Below are positions 1-5,976 of a DNA stretch of 13,488 nucleotides, piece by piece. The position numbers and the translations under genes are program-made. The stretch lies in the NCBI GenBank assembly GCA_039199225.1, contig JBCCSZ010000223.1, positions 1 to 13,488 on the forward strand, read 5' to 3'. The DNA is from JBCCSZ01 sp039199225 (GTDB lineage Bacteria > Bacteroidota > Bacteroidia > Chitinophagales > Saprospiraceae). The notes under the pieces are model-generated. The model did no database searches and was not told the DNA's origin. It saw only the letters and a list, made by a program, of their open reading frames with translations. How positions within the stretch are numbered: position 1 is the stretch's first letter; each line of letters opens with the position of its first letter.

Positions 1-602
1 CTGGAAAAGTCTGGTATGGCGACACCAACTTTTTTGAGTTGGGAAAAAAGGAAAAGCGCGAGTTGCGCATGGATGTCGGGATGCTTTTTCAGGGCTCGGC
101 TTTATTCGATTCGCTCACCGTGGAGGAAAACATCCGCTTCCCACTGGACATGTTTACCTCAAAGACCAAAGGGGAAAAGCTGGATCGGGTCAACTTCTGT
201 CTCGAAAGGGTCAATCTGGAAGGGGTCAACGACAAGTTTCCTTCGGAGATCAGTGGTGGTATGCAAAAGCGGGTGGGCATCGCCCGCGCCATCGTTTTGG
301 AACCTCGCTACCTGTTTTGCGACGAACCCAACTCTGGCCTCGACCCCAAAACCGCCCTGCTCATCGATGAGCTCATCCAATCCATTACCTACGAGCAGAA
401 AATTACCACCGTCATCAATACCCACGACATGAACTCGGTCATGGAAATTGGCGACCACATCAACTTACTCCAAAACGGTAAAGTCGCCTGGCAAGGTAAT
501 CACTCGGAGGTCCTCAACAGCGACAATAAGTACTTGCAAGAGTTTATTTTTGCTTCTCCCTTCCTTCAGCGCCTTCGCAATTCTTTTTTGAATCAGTCTT
601 GA
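1..602 (+). CDS. mlaF: MlaF-type ABC transporter ATP-binding protein, 3' part (5' end outside window)
   Basis: The frame is open from position 3 with no stop, so the gene starts upstream and only about 199 codons are visible; the Walker A region lies outside. Visible motifs in order: the Q-loop segment MLFQGSALFDSLTVEENI, the ABC signature SEISGGMQKRVGIARA, Walker B plus D-loop LFCDEPNSGLDP, and the H-loop INTHDM. The sequence around the Q-loop and the Gly-Gly-Met signature fit the MlaF/TTG2A subfamily, which powers phospholipid transport between outer and inner membrane together with an MlaE permease and an MlaD substrate-binding protein. Those partners would be expected upstream, but this is inference because no other mla gene is in the window. 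The C-terminal tail (FASPFLQRLRNSFLNQS) is ordinary for the family. The gene converges on the minus-strand pair that follows. Confidence 0.85.
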   Translation, partial: GKVWYGDTNFFELGKKEKRELRMDVGMLFQGSALFDSLTVEENIRFPLDMFTSKTKGEKLDRVNFCLERVNLEGVNDKFPSEISGGMQKRVGIARAIVLEPRYLFCDEPNSGLDPKTALLIDELIQSITYEQKITTVINTHDMNSVMEIGDHINLLQNGKVAWQGNHSEVLNSDNKYLQEFIFASPFLQRLRNSFLNQS

Positions 603-697
603 TGTTTTCAGTATGCATTTGGGCAGTATGCGGGTTTGGATCGGTGCTTCTTTGAGCCTATCGCCTCTTTATTTTCCACACTTGCTGTTGCAACGCC

Positions 698-727
698 AAA
701 AAGCCCATCCGATACTTCGGATAGGCT
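698..727 (-). terminator. Intrinsic terminator of the minus-strand gene pair
   Basis: AGCC-C-ATCCGA, loop TACT, TCGGAT-A-GGCT forms a ten-pair stem with one C/A mismatch. Read on the minus strand the stem is followed by five U residues (plus-strand A698-702). It lies about 40 bases past the stop of the secreted-protein gene at 769. On the plus strand no T-run follows, so it is a weak terminator for the ABC gene. Confidence 0.7.
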
Positions 728-768
728 GTGCGACTTTGGTCTCAAAAAAGATAATAGTTACACTTGAG

Positions 769-1236
769 TCAATTTTTGGTCTTCAGACGGCCTCGCTTAT
801 ACACCACTAGGCGCGCAGCCGCAGCACGGGGGCGTACGACACGCTCTAGGAATGCAAGCATGGATTTGTGGCTAGAAAAATCAACCTTCAAACCGTAGAT
901 GTACTGGCCATCGGGTAGTAGGTCGTAGTAAATGGCTCCGAATTGACGGAACAGCTCGTGGTCCCTTGGAAGGGGGCGTTCTGTTTGAATCAACTGGATA
1001 AACTGGCCAGAATAGGTAGCCGAAAGCCGACGGTGGTGTCTGTAAACCTCGACGGAAGGGTGGTCCGCCTTTTTGTTGGGTGTTCTCTTTGGCCGCTCCA
1101 ATTTATAGGTAGGGGCCGGTGTAATGTAGGCTGCCGTAGCAGGCTCTTTATAAGCGTATTGCGCTTTAGCAGGTTGCCACCAAACGATCATCAGTCCGAT
1201 GAAGCCAAGCAGCAAAAAGTGTTTGTGTATGTCCAT
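769..1236 (-). CDS. Small secreted protein of unknown function
   Basis: 155 residues. Residues 1-25 form a typical signal peptide: charged start MDIHKH, hydrophobic core LLLGFIGLMIVWW, and a signal peptidase I site after AKA25 before Gln26, so the mature protein is exported to the periplasm or outside. The mature part is basic and rich in Tyr and Arg. It has a Pro/Lys-rich stretch around residues 40-58 (RPKRTPNKKADHP) and ends in the strongly basic KRGRLKTKN. The central part (YDLLPDGQYIYGLKVDFSSH) suggests a small beta-rich fold. There are no cysteines in the mature part and no lipobox. I do not recognise a family. It lies 69 bases after the small membrane protein gene at 1306-1587 on the same strand, probably in one transcript, and is followed by a good terminator. 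Confidence 0.65.
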   Translation of the reverse strand: MDIHKHFLLLGFIGLMIVWWQPAKAQYAYKEPATAAYITPAPTYKLERPKRTPNKKADHPSVEVYRHHRRLSATYSGQFIQLIQTERPLPRDHELFRQFGAIYYDLLPDGQYIYGLKVDFSSHKSMLAFLERVVRPRAAAARLVVYKRGRLKTKN

Positions 1237-1305
1237 GAGTAATAGTTTGCTACGTATCGGTCATTTGATAATACGAGACGGTTTGCCTTTGGTTGCAAAA
1301 GCGTG

Positions 1306-1587
1306 CTAGTACCTGGCGTAATCGCTGATTGCATGTGGAATGACGAATGCTTCTTCCTCCGAAACATAGGCCGGTTGAAAGTAGGGGGTAGACCGCTCCG
1401 TTGTGGGAACGCTCTGCGTCGAGTAACTGGTAGACAAGGGAATGCTGATTTGGCTTTCGCTCATAGCAACATCCGATTCGTCCGAATCCTGGTGAGGAGG
1501 CAGCGGTATGCTCGCAGGTTTGGTCAAAACCATGCCGAGAAAAGAAACGAGAGATAGCCCGATAGAGTATAGAAGGAGGTATTCCAT
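1306..1587 (-). CDS. Small single-pass membrane protein of unknown function
   Basis: 93 residues. One hydrophobic helix spans about residues 3-21 (YLLLYSIGLSLVSFLGMVL), followed by a Pro/Ser/Thr-rich, acidic, low-complexity tail with no cysteine. This suggests an inner-membrane anchor with a disordered tail, or an uncleaved export signal. No catalytic motif is visible and no family is recognised. The ATG at 1587 is chosen because the hydrophobic segment starts directly after it. No clear ribosome binding site precedes it, which is common in Bacteroidota. The gene precedes the secreted-protein gene on the same strand and may be co-transcribed. A competing frame covering 1250-1594 has frequent basic and aromatic residues without any recognisable pattern and is taken as a shadow. 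Coding status is likely but not certain. Confidence 0.5.
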   Translation of the reverse strand: MEYLLLYSIGLSLVSFLGMVLTKPASIPLPPHQDSDESDVAMSESQISIPLSTSYSTQSVPTTERSTPYFQPAYVSEEEAFVIPHAISDYARY

Positions 1588-1689
1588 ATTGCATCTACAG
1601 TTTGGTTAACGAAGTTCTTTTTGCCTGCGGTGTATGTAGTTGTTATGGTGTACTGGCCAGCAGTACCCGCGTAATCTGGGGCGAATGAT

Positions 1690-1845
1690 GTGGCAAAGGT
1701 GAACGACCGCCACTCAATCAACAAATGTTTGAATGAAAGCTACTCATCCAAATGGATGGATGACAGCTTTGGTTACAAAAGTGATTGTATTGACAAGGTT
1801 ATGGATGCTTTGGAGAAATGCTACTTGCTTTTACTTGATCTCTAA
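1690..1845 (+). CDS. Possible small ORF or gene remnant (about 51 codons, GTG start)
   Basis: The frame is open from a stop at 1672-1674 to TAA at 1843-1845. It reads VAKVNDRHSINKCLNESY, then SSKWMDDSFGYKSDCIDK, then VMDALEKCYLLLLDL. The composition is protein-like: polar and aromatic N-terminal half, an amphipathic helix at the end and three cysteines (residues 13, 36, 46). There is no ATG before 1756, so it needs a GTG start at 1690 or is the tail of a decayed gene. An inverted repeat (1849-1875) starts three bases after the stop. No family is recognised. It partly overlaps a minus-strand ORF, and only one of the two can be real over 1690-1724. Confidence 0.25.
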   Translation: MAKVNDRHSINKCLNESYSSKWMDDSFGYKSDCIDKVMDALEKCYLLLLDL

Positions 1846-1848
1846 ACT

Positions 1849-1875
1849 TGCGAAATGGGCTGATGATGTTTCGCA
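1849..1875. repeat. Inverted repeat after the small ORF
   Basis: TGCGAAA (1849-1855) and TTTCGCA (1869-1875) form a perfect seven-pair stem with a 13-base loop. No T-run follows on either side, so it is not a standard intrinsic terminator. It could be an RNA 3' hairpin or a protein-binding dyad. Confidence 0.45.
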
Positions 1876-2087
1876 TATGAATAATGATAAATCAAATATA
1901 TATGTAATGTGAACAAAAAGCAAATGCAGGATTGAATGCTGTGACACGGGTTTTTTTGCGATCCATTCAATATATAGGATACTTGGATTTATCCGGATGT
2001 GGAAAAGGGTAGGTACGAACTAAAGAGAGGTGTCGTTTTGACAGAATGCGGTCAGTCTCAAATCGAGAACGGATTGTAAAGTATTGA

Positions 2088-2123
2088 ATTGTCCTATTTT
2101 GAATAGGATCAAAATGTGACAAT
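2088..2123. repeat. 36-base dyad with two competing hairpins
   Basis: The outer arms ATTGTC (2088-2093) and GACAAT (2118-2123) enclose a perfect inner stem ATTTTGA (2096-2102) / TCAAAAT (2109-2115) with loop ATAGGA. An overlapping alternative hairpin, TCCTAT (2092-2097) / ATAGGA (2103-2108) with loop TTTGA, uses the same bases. Six A residues follow on the plus strand, so it is not a plus-strand terminator. It lies in otherwise non-coding DNA about 130 bases upstream of the tRNA promoter. Confidence 0.5.
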
Positions 2124-2251
2124 AAAAAAGCCTGAAAAAGTCGAAGATTATTCTCCCTGATTCCGCTTTTACCGTGCTTTATATGTTTTTATGCCGCTTT
2201 TATCCGCATATCTTTTTGTAATTCTGGGATGAGAATATTTTATGGACCGAC

Positions 2252-2285
2252 TTGCTAAAAAAATCCCGATTTTGATATACCTTTG
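2252..2285 (+). promoter_or_regulatory. Bacteroidota-type promoter for tRNA-Leu
   Basis: A -7 box TACCTTTG (2278-2285) matches TAnnTTTG exactly. TTG at 2252-2254 lies 23 bases upstream, at the long end of the 17-23 spacing reported for Flavobacterium. Transcription would begin near 2290, giving a leader of about 45 bases before the mature tRNA at 2335. Confidence 0.6.
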
Positions 2286-2334
2286 CCGAACTATTTTGGC
2301 AGCCTTCGTGGTTGTATGCACAAATAGTAACCAA

Positions 2335-2421
2335 GCCCAGGTGGTGGAATTGGTAGACACGCTAGCTTGAGGGGCTAGTGCTCGCAAGGGTGTGCAGGTT
2401 CGAATCCTGTTCTGGGCACCA
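2335..2421 (+). tRNA. tRNA-Leu (anticodon GAG)
   Basis: The full cloverleaf can be drawn. The acceptor stem is GCCCAGG (2335-2341) with TCTGGGC (2411-2417), followed by A73 and an encoded CCA (2419-2421). The D arm is GTG...CAC with GGTAGACAC. The anticodon stem CTAGC/GCTAG encloses the loop TTGAGGG, placing anticodon GAG at 2369-2371, which reads CUC and CUU leucine codons. A long variable arm (GCTC/GGGT around GCAA) marks a class II tRNA (Leu/Ser/Tyr), and the T arm carries GGTTCGAATCC. Length is 87 bases including CCA. It is preceded by a Bacteroidota promoter and followed six bases later by a terminator hairpin, so it is a single-gene unit. Confidence 0.97.
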
Positions 2422-2427
2422 AAGTAA

Positions 2428-2448
2428 GGCGGACATTGTCCGCCTTTT
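2428..2448 (+). terminator. Intrinsic terminator after tRNA-Leu
   Basis: GGCGGA, loop CATTG, TCCGCC followed by TTTT (2445-2448). The stem starts six bases after the tRNA CCA end. It lies only 23 bases before the ATG of the next gene, so read-through could feed the downstream operon. Confidence 0.8.
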
Positions 2449-2471
2449 GTATTTAATCAAAGCGCTTATTT

Positions 2472-3452
2472 ATGAAAGCCATAAGATGCCATTCCTTCGG
2501 TCCACCTTCCGCACTCCAATTGGACGAATTACCGGATTTGACGCCCGGCCCCAAGCAAGTTGTCATCGATGTCAAGGCTTGTGGTGTCAACTTTCCAGAT
2601 ACGCTCATCATCCAAGGCAAATACCAGTTCAAACCGCCCCTGCCTTTTTCTCCTGGTAGCGATGTGGCAGGTGTTGTCCGTGCTGTAGGAGAAGACGTCA
2701 AACATTTGAAAGTCGGAGATGCGGTATTTGGCATGTTGGTCTTTGGTGGCTTTGCAGAGCAGGTCGTTGCGCCGGCCAATAGTTGCTTTCCCATGCCACC
2801 AGGTATGGACTTCAATGTGGCGGCTTCCTTTATGCTGGCCTATGGAACGTCCTACCATGCACTCAAAGATCGGGCTCGGCTGCAAGCAGGAGAAACCCTC
2901 GTGGTACTGGGTGCGTCAGGAGGCGTTGGGCTGGCGGCCGTAGAGCTGGGCAAAGCCATGGGGGCCAGGGGCATCGCTGCGGCCTCTACAGACGAAAAGC
3001 TGGAGCTGTGCAAGCAATACGGCGCCGAAGCAGGGATCAATTACCAAACAGAAGACCTCAAAAAGCGCATCAAAGAATTGACAGACGGCAAGGGAGCCGA
3101 TGTGGTTTACGATCCCGTCGGTGGCGATTACTCGGAGGCAGCGCTGCGCGCAACTGCCTGGAAAGGCCGTTTTCTGGTTGTCGGATTTGCCGCCGGCTCC
3201 ATCCCGCGCATCCCCCTGAACCTGGCTTTGCTCAAAGGCTGCCAAATCGTTGGGGTATTCTATGGCGACTTTGCCATTCGCCACGAACCAAAATTAAACG
3301 TCCAAAACACAGTCGAGCTTTTCCAATTGTATGCGCAAGGCAAGCTAAAGCCGCACATTCACAAGACCTATCCACTGGCAGAAGCACCACGGGCGTTGGA
3401 AGATATGATAGCCCGCAAAGTGATGGGCAAGGCGGTTATCACCATGAAATAA
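2472..3452 (+). CDS. Zinc-independent medium-chain reductase (NADPH:quinone oxidoreductase family)
   Basis: 326 residues, the usual size of the quinone oxidoreductase branch of the medium-chain dehydrogenase/reductase superfamily. The N-terminal GroES-like catalytic domain covers about residues 1-120 and includes ACGVNFPDTLIIQGKY and the conserved FSPGSDVAGVV. The Rossmann domain follows with the nucleotide-binding motif GASGGVG at 147-153. The catalytic-zinc cysteine and histidine of alcohol dehydrogenases are absent, and the four-cysteine structural zinc loop is missing. The family reduces quinones, enones or acyl-CoA-like substrates with NADPH; the exact substrate cannot be read. No -33/-7 promoter fits in the short gap after the tRNA terminator. 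It is followed by SCP2, transglutaminase-like and TesB genes on the same strand, suggesting a role with lipids or acyl-CoA. The ATG at 2472 gives the canonical MKAIRCHSFG start. Confidence 0.88.
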   Translation: MKAIRCHSFGPPSALQLDELPDLTPGPKQVVIDVKACGVNFPDTLIIQGKYQFKPPLPFSPGSDVAGVVRAVGEDVKHLKVGDAVFGMLVFGGFAEQVVAPANSCFPMPPGMDFNVAASFMLAYGTSYHALKDRARLQAGETLVVLGASGGVGLAAVELGKAMGARGIAAASTDEKLELCKQYGAEAGINYQTEDLKKRIKELTDGKGADVVYDPVGGDYSEAALRATAWKGRFLVVGFAAGSIPRIPLNLALLKGCQIVGVFYGDFAIRHEPKLNVQNTVELFQLYAQGKLKPHIHKTYPLAEAPRALEDMIARKVMGKAVITMK

Positions 3453-3465
3453 AATTGGTAAATGG

Positions 3466-3498
3466 TCGGGCCTAAATCGATGGCCGAAAGTACTTTTT
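3466..3498 (+). terminator. Weak hairpin with T-run after the reductase gene
   Basis: TCGG-g-CC (3466-3472) pairs with GGCCGA (3482-3487) with one bulged G; a T5 run (3494-3498) begins six bases after the stem. The offset T-run makes termination partial at best. It separates the reductase from the SCP2 gene. Confidence 0.3.
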
Positions 3499-3566
3499 AT
3501 CAATGTCTGAAAACTACTACCTTAGATTAGGCGTTTAACCACTACTATTCACTTAATATCATTTCA

Positions 3567-3863
3567 ATGAATCTCGAAGCCCTTACAAGCGAATTTTCAA
3601 AAAGAGCAAATCAGTCCAACCCGGTTGGTGCCACCTTCAAATTTGTATTGGACGATATGGTCATCCACGTGGATGGAACCGGCGATAGCAATGTCATCAC
3701 CAACGAAGACAAAGAAGCCGATTGTACCATTAGCGCTTCCATGGATACGTTTATGAAAATTCAGCAAGGCAAGCTCAATCCTATGATGGCAGCCATGACC
3801 GGCAAGGTCAAGATCAAAGGGGATATGGGCCTGGCCATGAAGCTACAGTCTTTGTTGGGATAA
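3567..3863 (+). CDS. Stand-alone SCP2 sterol-carrier domain protein
   Basis: 98 residues, essentially one SCP2 domain with no fusion partner. Hallmarks are the beta strands FKFVLDDMVIHVDG, the central ADCTISASMDTFMKIQQGKLNP (the 'mass-xGKL-P' segment, residues about 51-72) and the closing GKVKIKGDMGLAMKL, which is highly characteristic. The SCP2 fold is a small cytosolic alpha/beta barrel with a hydrophobic tunnel that binds fatty acids, fatty acyl-CoA, sterols or other isoprenoids. The stop overlaps the start of the next gene by one base (taATG), so translation is probably coupled. A 114-base gap with a weak hairpin separates it from the reductase gene. The role as lipid shuttle for the neighbouring reductase and thioesterase is inference. 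Confidence 0.88.
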   Translation: MNLEALTSEFSKRANQSNPVGATFKFVLDDMVIHVDGTGDSNVITNEDKEADCTISASMDTFMKIQQGKLNPMMAAMTGKVKIKGDMGLAMKLQSLLG

Positions 3864-4504
3864 TGACTTACTTAGACGAAACTTATTTCTTCGATTATTC
3901 TCATCCGCGCATTCAGCAGTATGTAGATGACCACACTTCCAAGGAGGATTCTTTGCAGGAAAAGTCCGTTAAGCTGTACAATGCCATTCGCGATGGTTGG
4001 CGCTACAACCCCTACCAGATTCGCTTCAAAAGGGAAGAGTGGCAGAGCAGTTGTATCATGGAGCGCCCGGAGGGCCACTGCCTGGATAAGTCCATCCTTT
4101 ACGTGAGCTGTCTGCGCGCCGTCGGTATACCGGCTCGCTTGCACCTGGCCAAGGTTCGCAACCACATTGCTGCCGAAAAATTGATGGCCCTCTTGGGGAC
4201 GGATGAATTGACGCCCCACGGCATGGTCGATTTGATGCTGGATGGAAAATGGTTGAAAGCATCTCCTGCCTTTAATAAGTCTCTTTGCGATAAACTCAAC
4301 GTAGACACCCTGGAATTTGACGGTCGTACGGACTCAGTCTTTCAGGAATTTGACAAGGAGGGTGGTCTATTCATGGAATACCTGGAGGATTATGGTGGCT
4401 TCGAGGATTTTCCCTTCGATTTTGTGATCGACAATATGAAGGCCCACTATTCTGGCTTAACGGACGACAACATCCCGGAAGACGGCTTGTTGGAGATTAA
4501 GTGA
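3863..4504 (+). CDS. Transglutaminase-like cysteine protein (catalytic Asp position altered)
   Basis: 213 residues. The transglutaminase-like core is seen in GHCLDKSILYVSCLRAVGIPAR, with the nucleophile Cys73 at the start of the helix, followed by His119 in LTPHGMVDLMLDGKWLKAS. In the usual Cys-His-Asp triad the strand after the tryptophan reads DPT; here it reads SPAFN (Ser134), so the third residue is not aspartate. I have a general memory of related bacterial proteins with T/SPAFN at this site, so it may be a subfamily trait. There is no signal peptide, so the protein is probably cytosolic. The C-terminal 60 residues are acidic (FQEFDKEGGLFMEYLEDYGG). It overlaps the SCP2 stop by one base, which argues for a shared function. 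Whether it acts as protease, amidase or acyltransferase cannot be told. Confidence 0.8.
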   Translation: MTYLDETYFFDYSHPRIQQYVDDHTSKEDSLQEKSVKLYNAIRDGWRYNPYQIRFKREEWQSSCIMERPEGHCLDKSILYVSCLRAVGIPARLHLAKVRNHIAAEKLMALLGTDELTPHGMVDLMLDGKWLKASPAFNKSLCDKLNVDTLEFDGRTDSVFQEFDKEGGLFMEYLEDYGGFEDFPFDFVIDNMKAHYSGLTDDNIPEDGLLEIK

Positions 4505-4528
4505 TGGCCTTGAACCAAGCAATAAGAC

Positions 4529-5386
4529 ATGAAGGATGCTGTTGAACTAAGCGAATTGCTCCGCTTGGAGCGCATTGAGGAAAATATCTTTAGAGGCAAC
4601 AGCTATAAAACGAGCTGGCGGAGGGTCTTTGGCGGACAAGTGCTGGCTCAAGCCTTACACGCGGCCAACCAGACCGTTCCAGACGATCGTTTTGCCCACT
4701 CCATGCACGCTTATTTTATCCTACCAGGAGATGTGAATCATCCCATTGTCTACGATGTGGATCGCATTCGGGATGGAGGTAGTTTTACCACCCGCCGGGT
4801 CGTTGCCATTCAAAAGGGACGGCCAATCTTTAATATGTCTGCCTCCTTCCAACTGAGCCAAGATGGCCTGGACCACCAAATCAGTATTCCGGATGTACCA
4901 GCTCCCGAAGACTTACCGACGGACAAAGAGCTGGCAGAGGTCTACAAGGATATTTATCCGGAATTCTACAAACAGATACAACGACCTCGACCGATTGATT
5001 TTCGTCCAGTAGAACCCATAAACATCGCCTCCACTCAGTCTCATGCGCCTTTTCGGCATGTTTGGATCAAGGCCCGCGGCCCCATGCCGGACGATATTCG
5101 CCTGCACCAGGAAGTTTTGCTCTATGCCTCCGATTACAATCTGCTGACTACCGCCATGTTGCCACACATGGCAAAAATCTCTTTCCATGAGATACAGATT
5201 GCCAGCATTGACCATGGCATCTGGTTTCACCGCGATTTTCGGGCCGACGAATGGCTGCTGTATGCCCTAGATAGCCCCAGTGCCTCCAATGCCAGAGGAT
5301 TTACCCGTGGCAGCATTTTCAACAGAGAAGGAATATTGGTAGCTTCTGTGGTGCAAGAGGGCCTCCTGCGCCGCCGTCGCTCTTGA
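4529..5386 (+). CDS. tesB: Acyl-CoA thioesterase II
   Basis: 285 residues, matching the TesB length, with two hot-dog folds. The N-terminal half carries VFGGQVLAQAL and HSMHAYFILPGD, the C-terminal half IDHGIWFHRDFRADEWLLY and ARGFTRGSIFNREGILVASVVQEG. The E. coli TesB catalytic set Asp204, Thr228 and Gln278 corresponds to Asp202 (in YASDYNLL), Ser226 (in IASIDHG) and Gln276 (in VVQEG). The Thr to Ser change keeps the hydroxyl. The enzyme hydrolyses medium- and long-chain acyl-CoA to free fatty acid and CoA in the cytosol. It follows the transglutaminase-like gene by 24 bases and ends the run; its stop is two bases from that of the convergent gene at 5389. Confidence 0.93.
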   Translation: MKDAVELSELLRLERIEENIFRGNSYKTSWRRVFGGQVLAQALHAANQTVPDDRFAHSMHAYFILPGDVNHPIVYDVDRIRDGGSFTTRRVVAIQKGRPIFNMSASFQLSQDGLDHQISIPDVPAPEDLPTDKELAEVYKDIYPEFYKQIQRPRPIDFRPVEPINIASTQSHAPFRHVWIKARGPMPDDIRLHQEVLLYASDYNLLTTAMLPHMAKISFHEIQIASIDHGIWFHRDFRADEWLLYALDSPSASNARGFTRGSIFNREGILVASVVQEGLLRRRRS

Positions 5387-5388
5387 TC

Positions 5389-5841
5389 CTAGCAACCTAC
5401 CTTGACTTCCACCTCATTGTGAGGAAGCGCATAGCTTTTGTCTTCCGTTAGAAATAGGAGTTTATCACCCGGCTGGCACTCCATCAGCAGGTCTTCCAGC
5501 AAAATTTCCTGGACGCTTTTTTGCGTGTACATCCATAGGGTATTGGTCGCCTTGTTTTTGATGGCTACCCGAAATGGAATCTGCTGGATGGGCGTTGCAC
5601 TAGAGTCGGTAAGCTCAACGGCAGCTAGAGTGAATTTGCCTTTTACCTCCTTGGTAATCTTGCATTTGCCAGAAGGTGCGTATTTGTCTACCAGCATCTT
5701 TCCTTCGAAAAAGATAGCGGCACAGCTTTGATAATCCTTGGTCAAATCGCTCAGAGGATTGGGGATGCTGAGCTGAGCCATCATAGCAGTGCAACTGAAG
5801 AATACGAGTAAAAGGGTATGGACGATTTTGAAAGAATACAT
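5389..5841 (-). CDS. Small secreted four-cysteine protein of unknown function
   Basis: 150 residues with a signal peptide: MYSFKIVHTLLLVFFSCTAMMA, cleavage predicted after Ala22 before Gln23. The context of Cys17 does not match a lipobox. The mature part has four cysteines (40, 60, 122 and the C-terminal residue 150), which could form two disulfide bonds in the periplasm, and beta-strand-rich segments such as FTLAAVELTDSS and FRVAIKNKATN. I recognise no domain. It is divergently transcribed from the membrane-bound winged-helix regulator at 5977, and a set of phased TGTAAA repeats lies between them, so it may be that regulator's target. A poor -7-like box, TACTTTTC on the minus strand (plus 5890-5897), lies next to the repeats. 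The 3' end is two bases from the end of tesB. Confidence 0.7.
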   Translation of the reverse strand: MYSFKIVHTLLLVFFSCTAMMAQLSIPNPLSDLTKDYQSCAAIFFEGKMLVDKYAPSGKCKITKEVKGKFTLAAVELTDSSATPIQQIPFRVAIKNKATNTLWMYTQKSVQEILLEDLLMECQPGDKLLFLTEDKSYALPHNEVEVKVGC

Positions 5842-5899
5842 AAGCTGTTTTTTCTAAGATGAACAATGGTCCCAAGTTCTGGCAAAAAAGAAAAGTAGG

Positions 5900-5937
5900 G
5901 GTAAATGGCTTGTAAAAGATTGTAAATGAAATGTAAA
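5900..5937. promoter_or_regulatory. Phased direct repeats (TGTAAA), candidate operator of the winged-helix regulator
   Basis: GGTAAA at 5900 and TGTAAA at 5911, 5921 and 5932 give spacings of 11, 10 and 11 bases, one helical turn each, so all half-sites face the same side of the DNA. Direct repeats with this period are typical operators of OmpR/PhoB-type winged-helix proteins, which is the DNA-binding domain of the gene at 5977. The site lies in the 135-base divergent promoter region, directly upstream of a possible -7 box for the minus-strand gene. Confidence 0.55.
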
Positions 5938-5964
5938 ACACTATTACACAAGCTTTAAGGTTTT

Positions 5965-5972
5965 TAAATTTG
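5965..5972 (+). promoter_or_regulatory. Candidate -7 box immediately before the regulator start
   Basis: TAAATTTG matches TAnnTTTG exactly but no TTG sits at the right distance upstream. If used, transcription would start at about the ATG (5977), giving a nearly leaderless message, perhaps activator-dependent through the TGTAAA repeats. Confidence 0.35.
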
Positions 5973-5976
5973 TATC

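Larger units (their letters stand above)
1588..2334. other. Long intergenic region with short ORF-like stretches and dyads
   Basis: No convincing full-length gene is present. Between about 1600 and 1845 there are protein-like short stretches on both strands: minus strand around 1610-1724, reading FAPDYAGTAGQYTITTTYTAG, and plus strand 1690-1845. From 1846 to about 2250 the DNA is AT-rich, lacks long ORFs and carries several inverted repeats: 1849-1875, 1931-1971 (ATTGAATG/CATTCAAT) and 2088-2123. The last 80 bases carry the tRNA promoter. A small RNA or a decayed gene are both possible; neither can be shown from the sequence alone. Confidence 0.5.

Noticed and set aside
407..420. DHDGDGD in the LEA-like protein as an EF-hand (residue numbers)
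   Set aside because: Only the Asp-rich start of a loop is visible, without flanking EF-hand helices or the closing glutamate at position 12 clearly placed; called only an acidic stretch.
16..458. ORFs in other frames over the ABC ATPase
   Set aside because: The ABC motifs are all in the frame open from position 3; the others are shadows.
613..810. Plus-strand ORF after the ABC gene
   Set aside because: It crosses the terminator hairpin and the 3' end of the minus-strand gene and has no recognisable pattern.
1250..1594. Longer minus-strand frame overlapping the small membrane protein gene
   Set aside because: No hydrophobic segment or pattern; the frame ending at 1306 has a clear membrane helix directly after its ATG.
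2169..2387. Minus-strand ORF of 72 codons across the tRNA
   Set aside because: It runs antisense through the tRNA and its promoter, with no protein-like pattern; the tRNA explains the conserved sequence.
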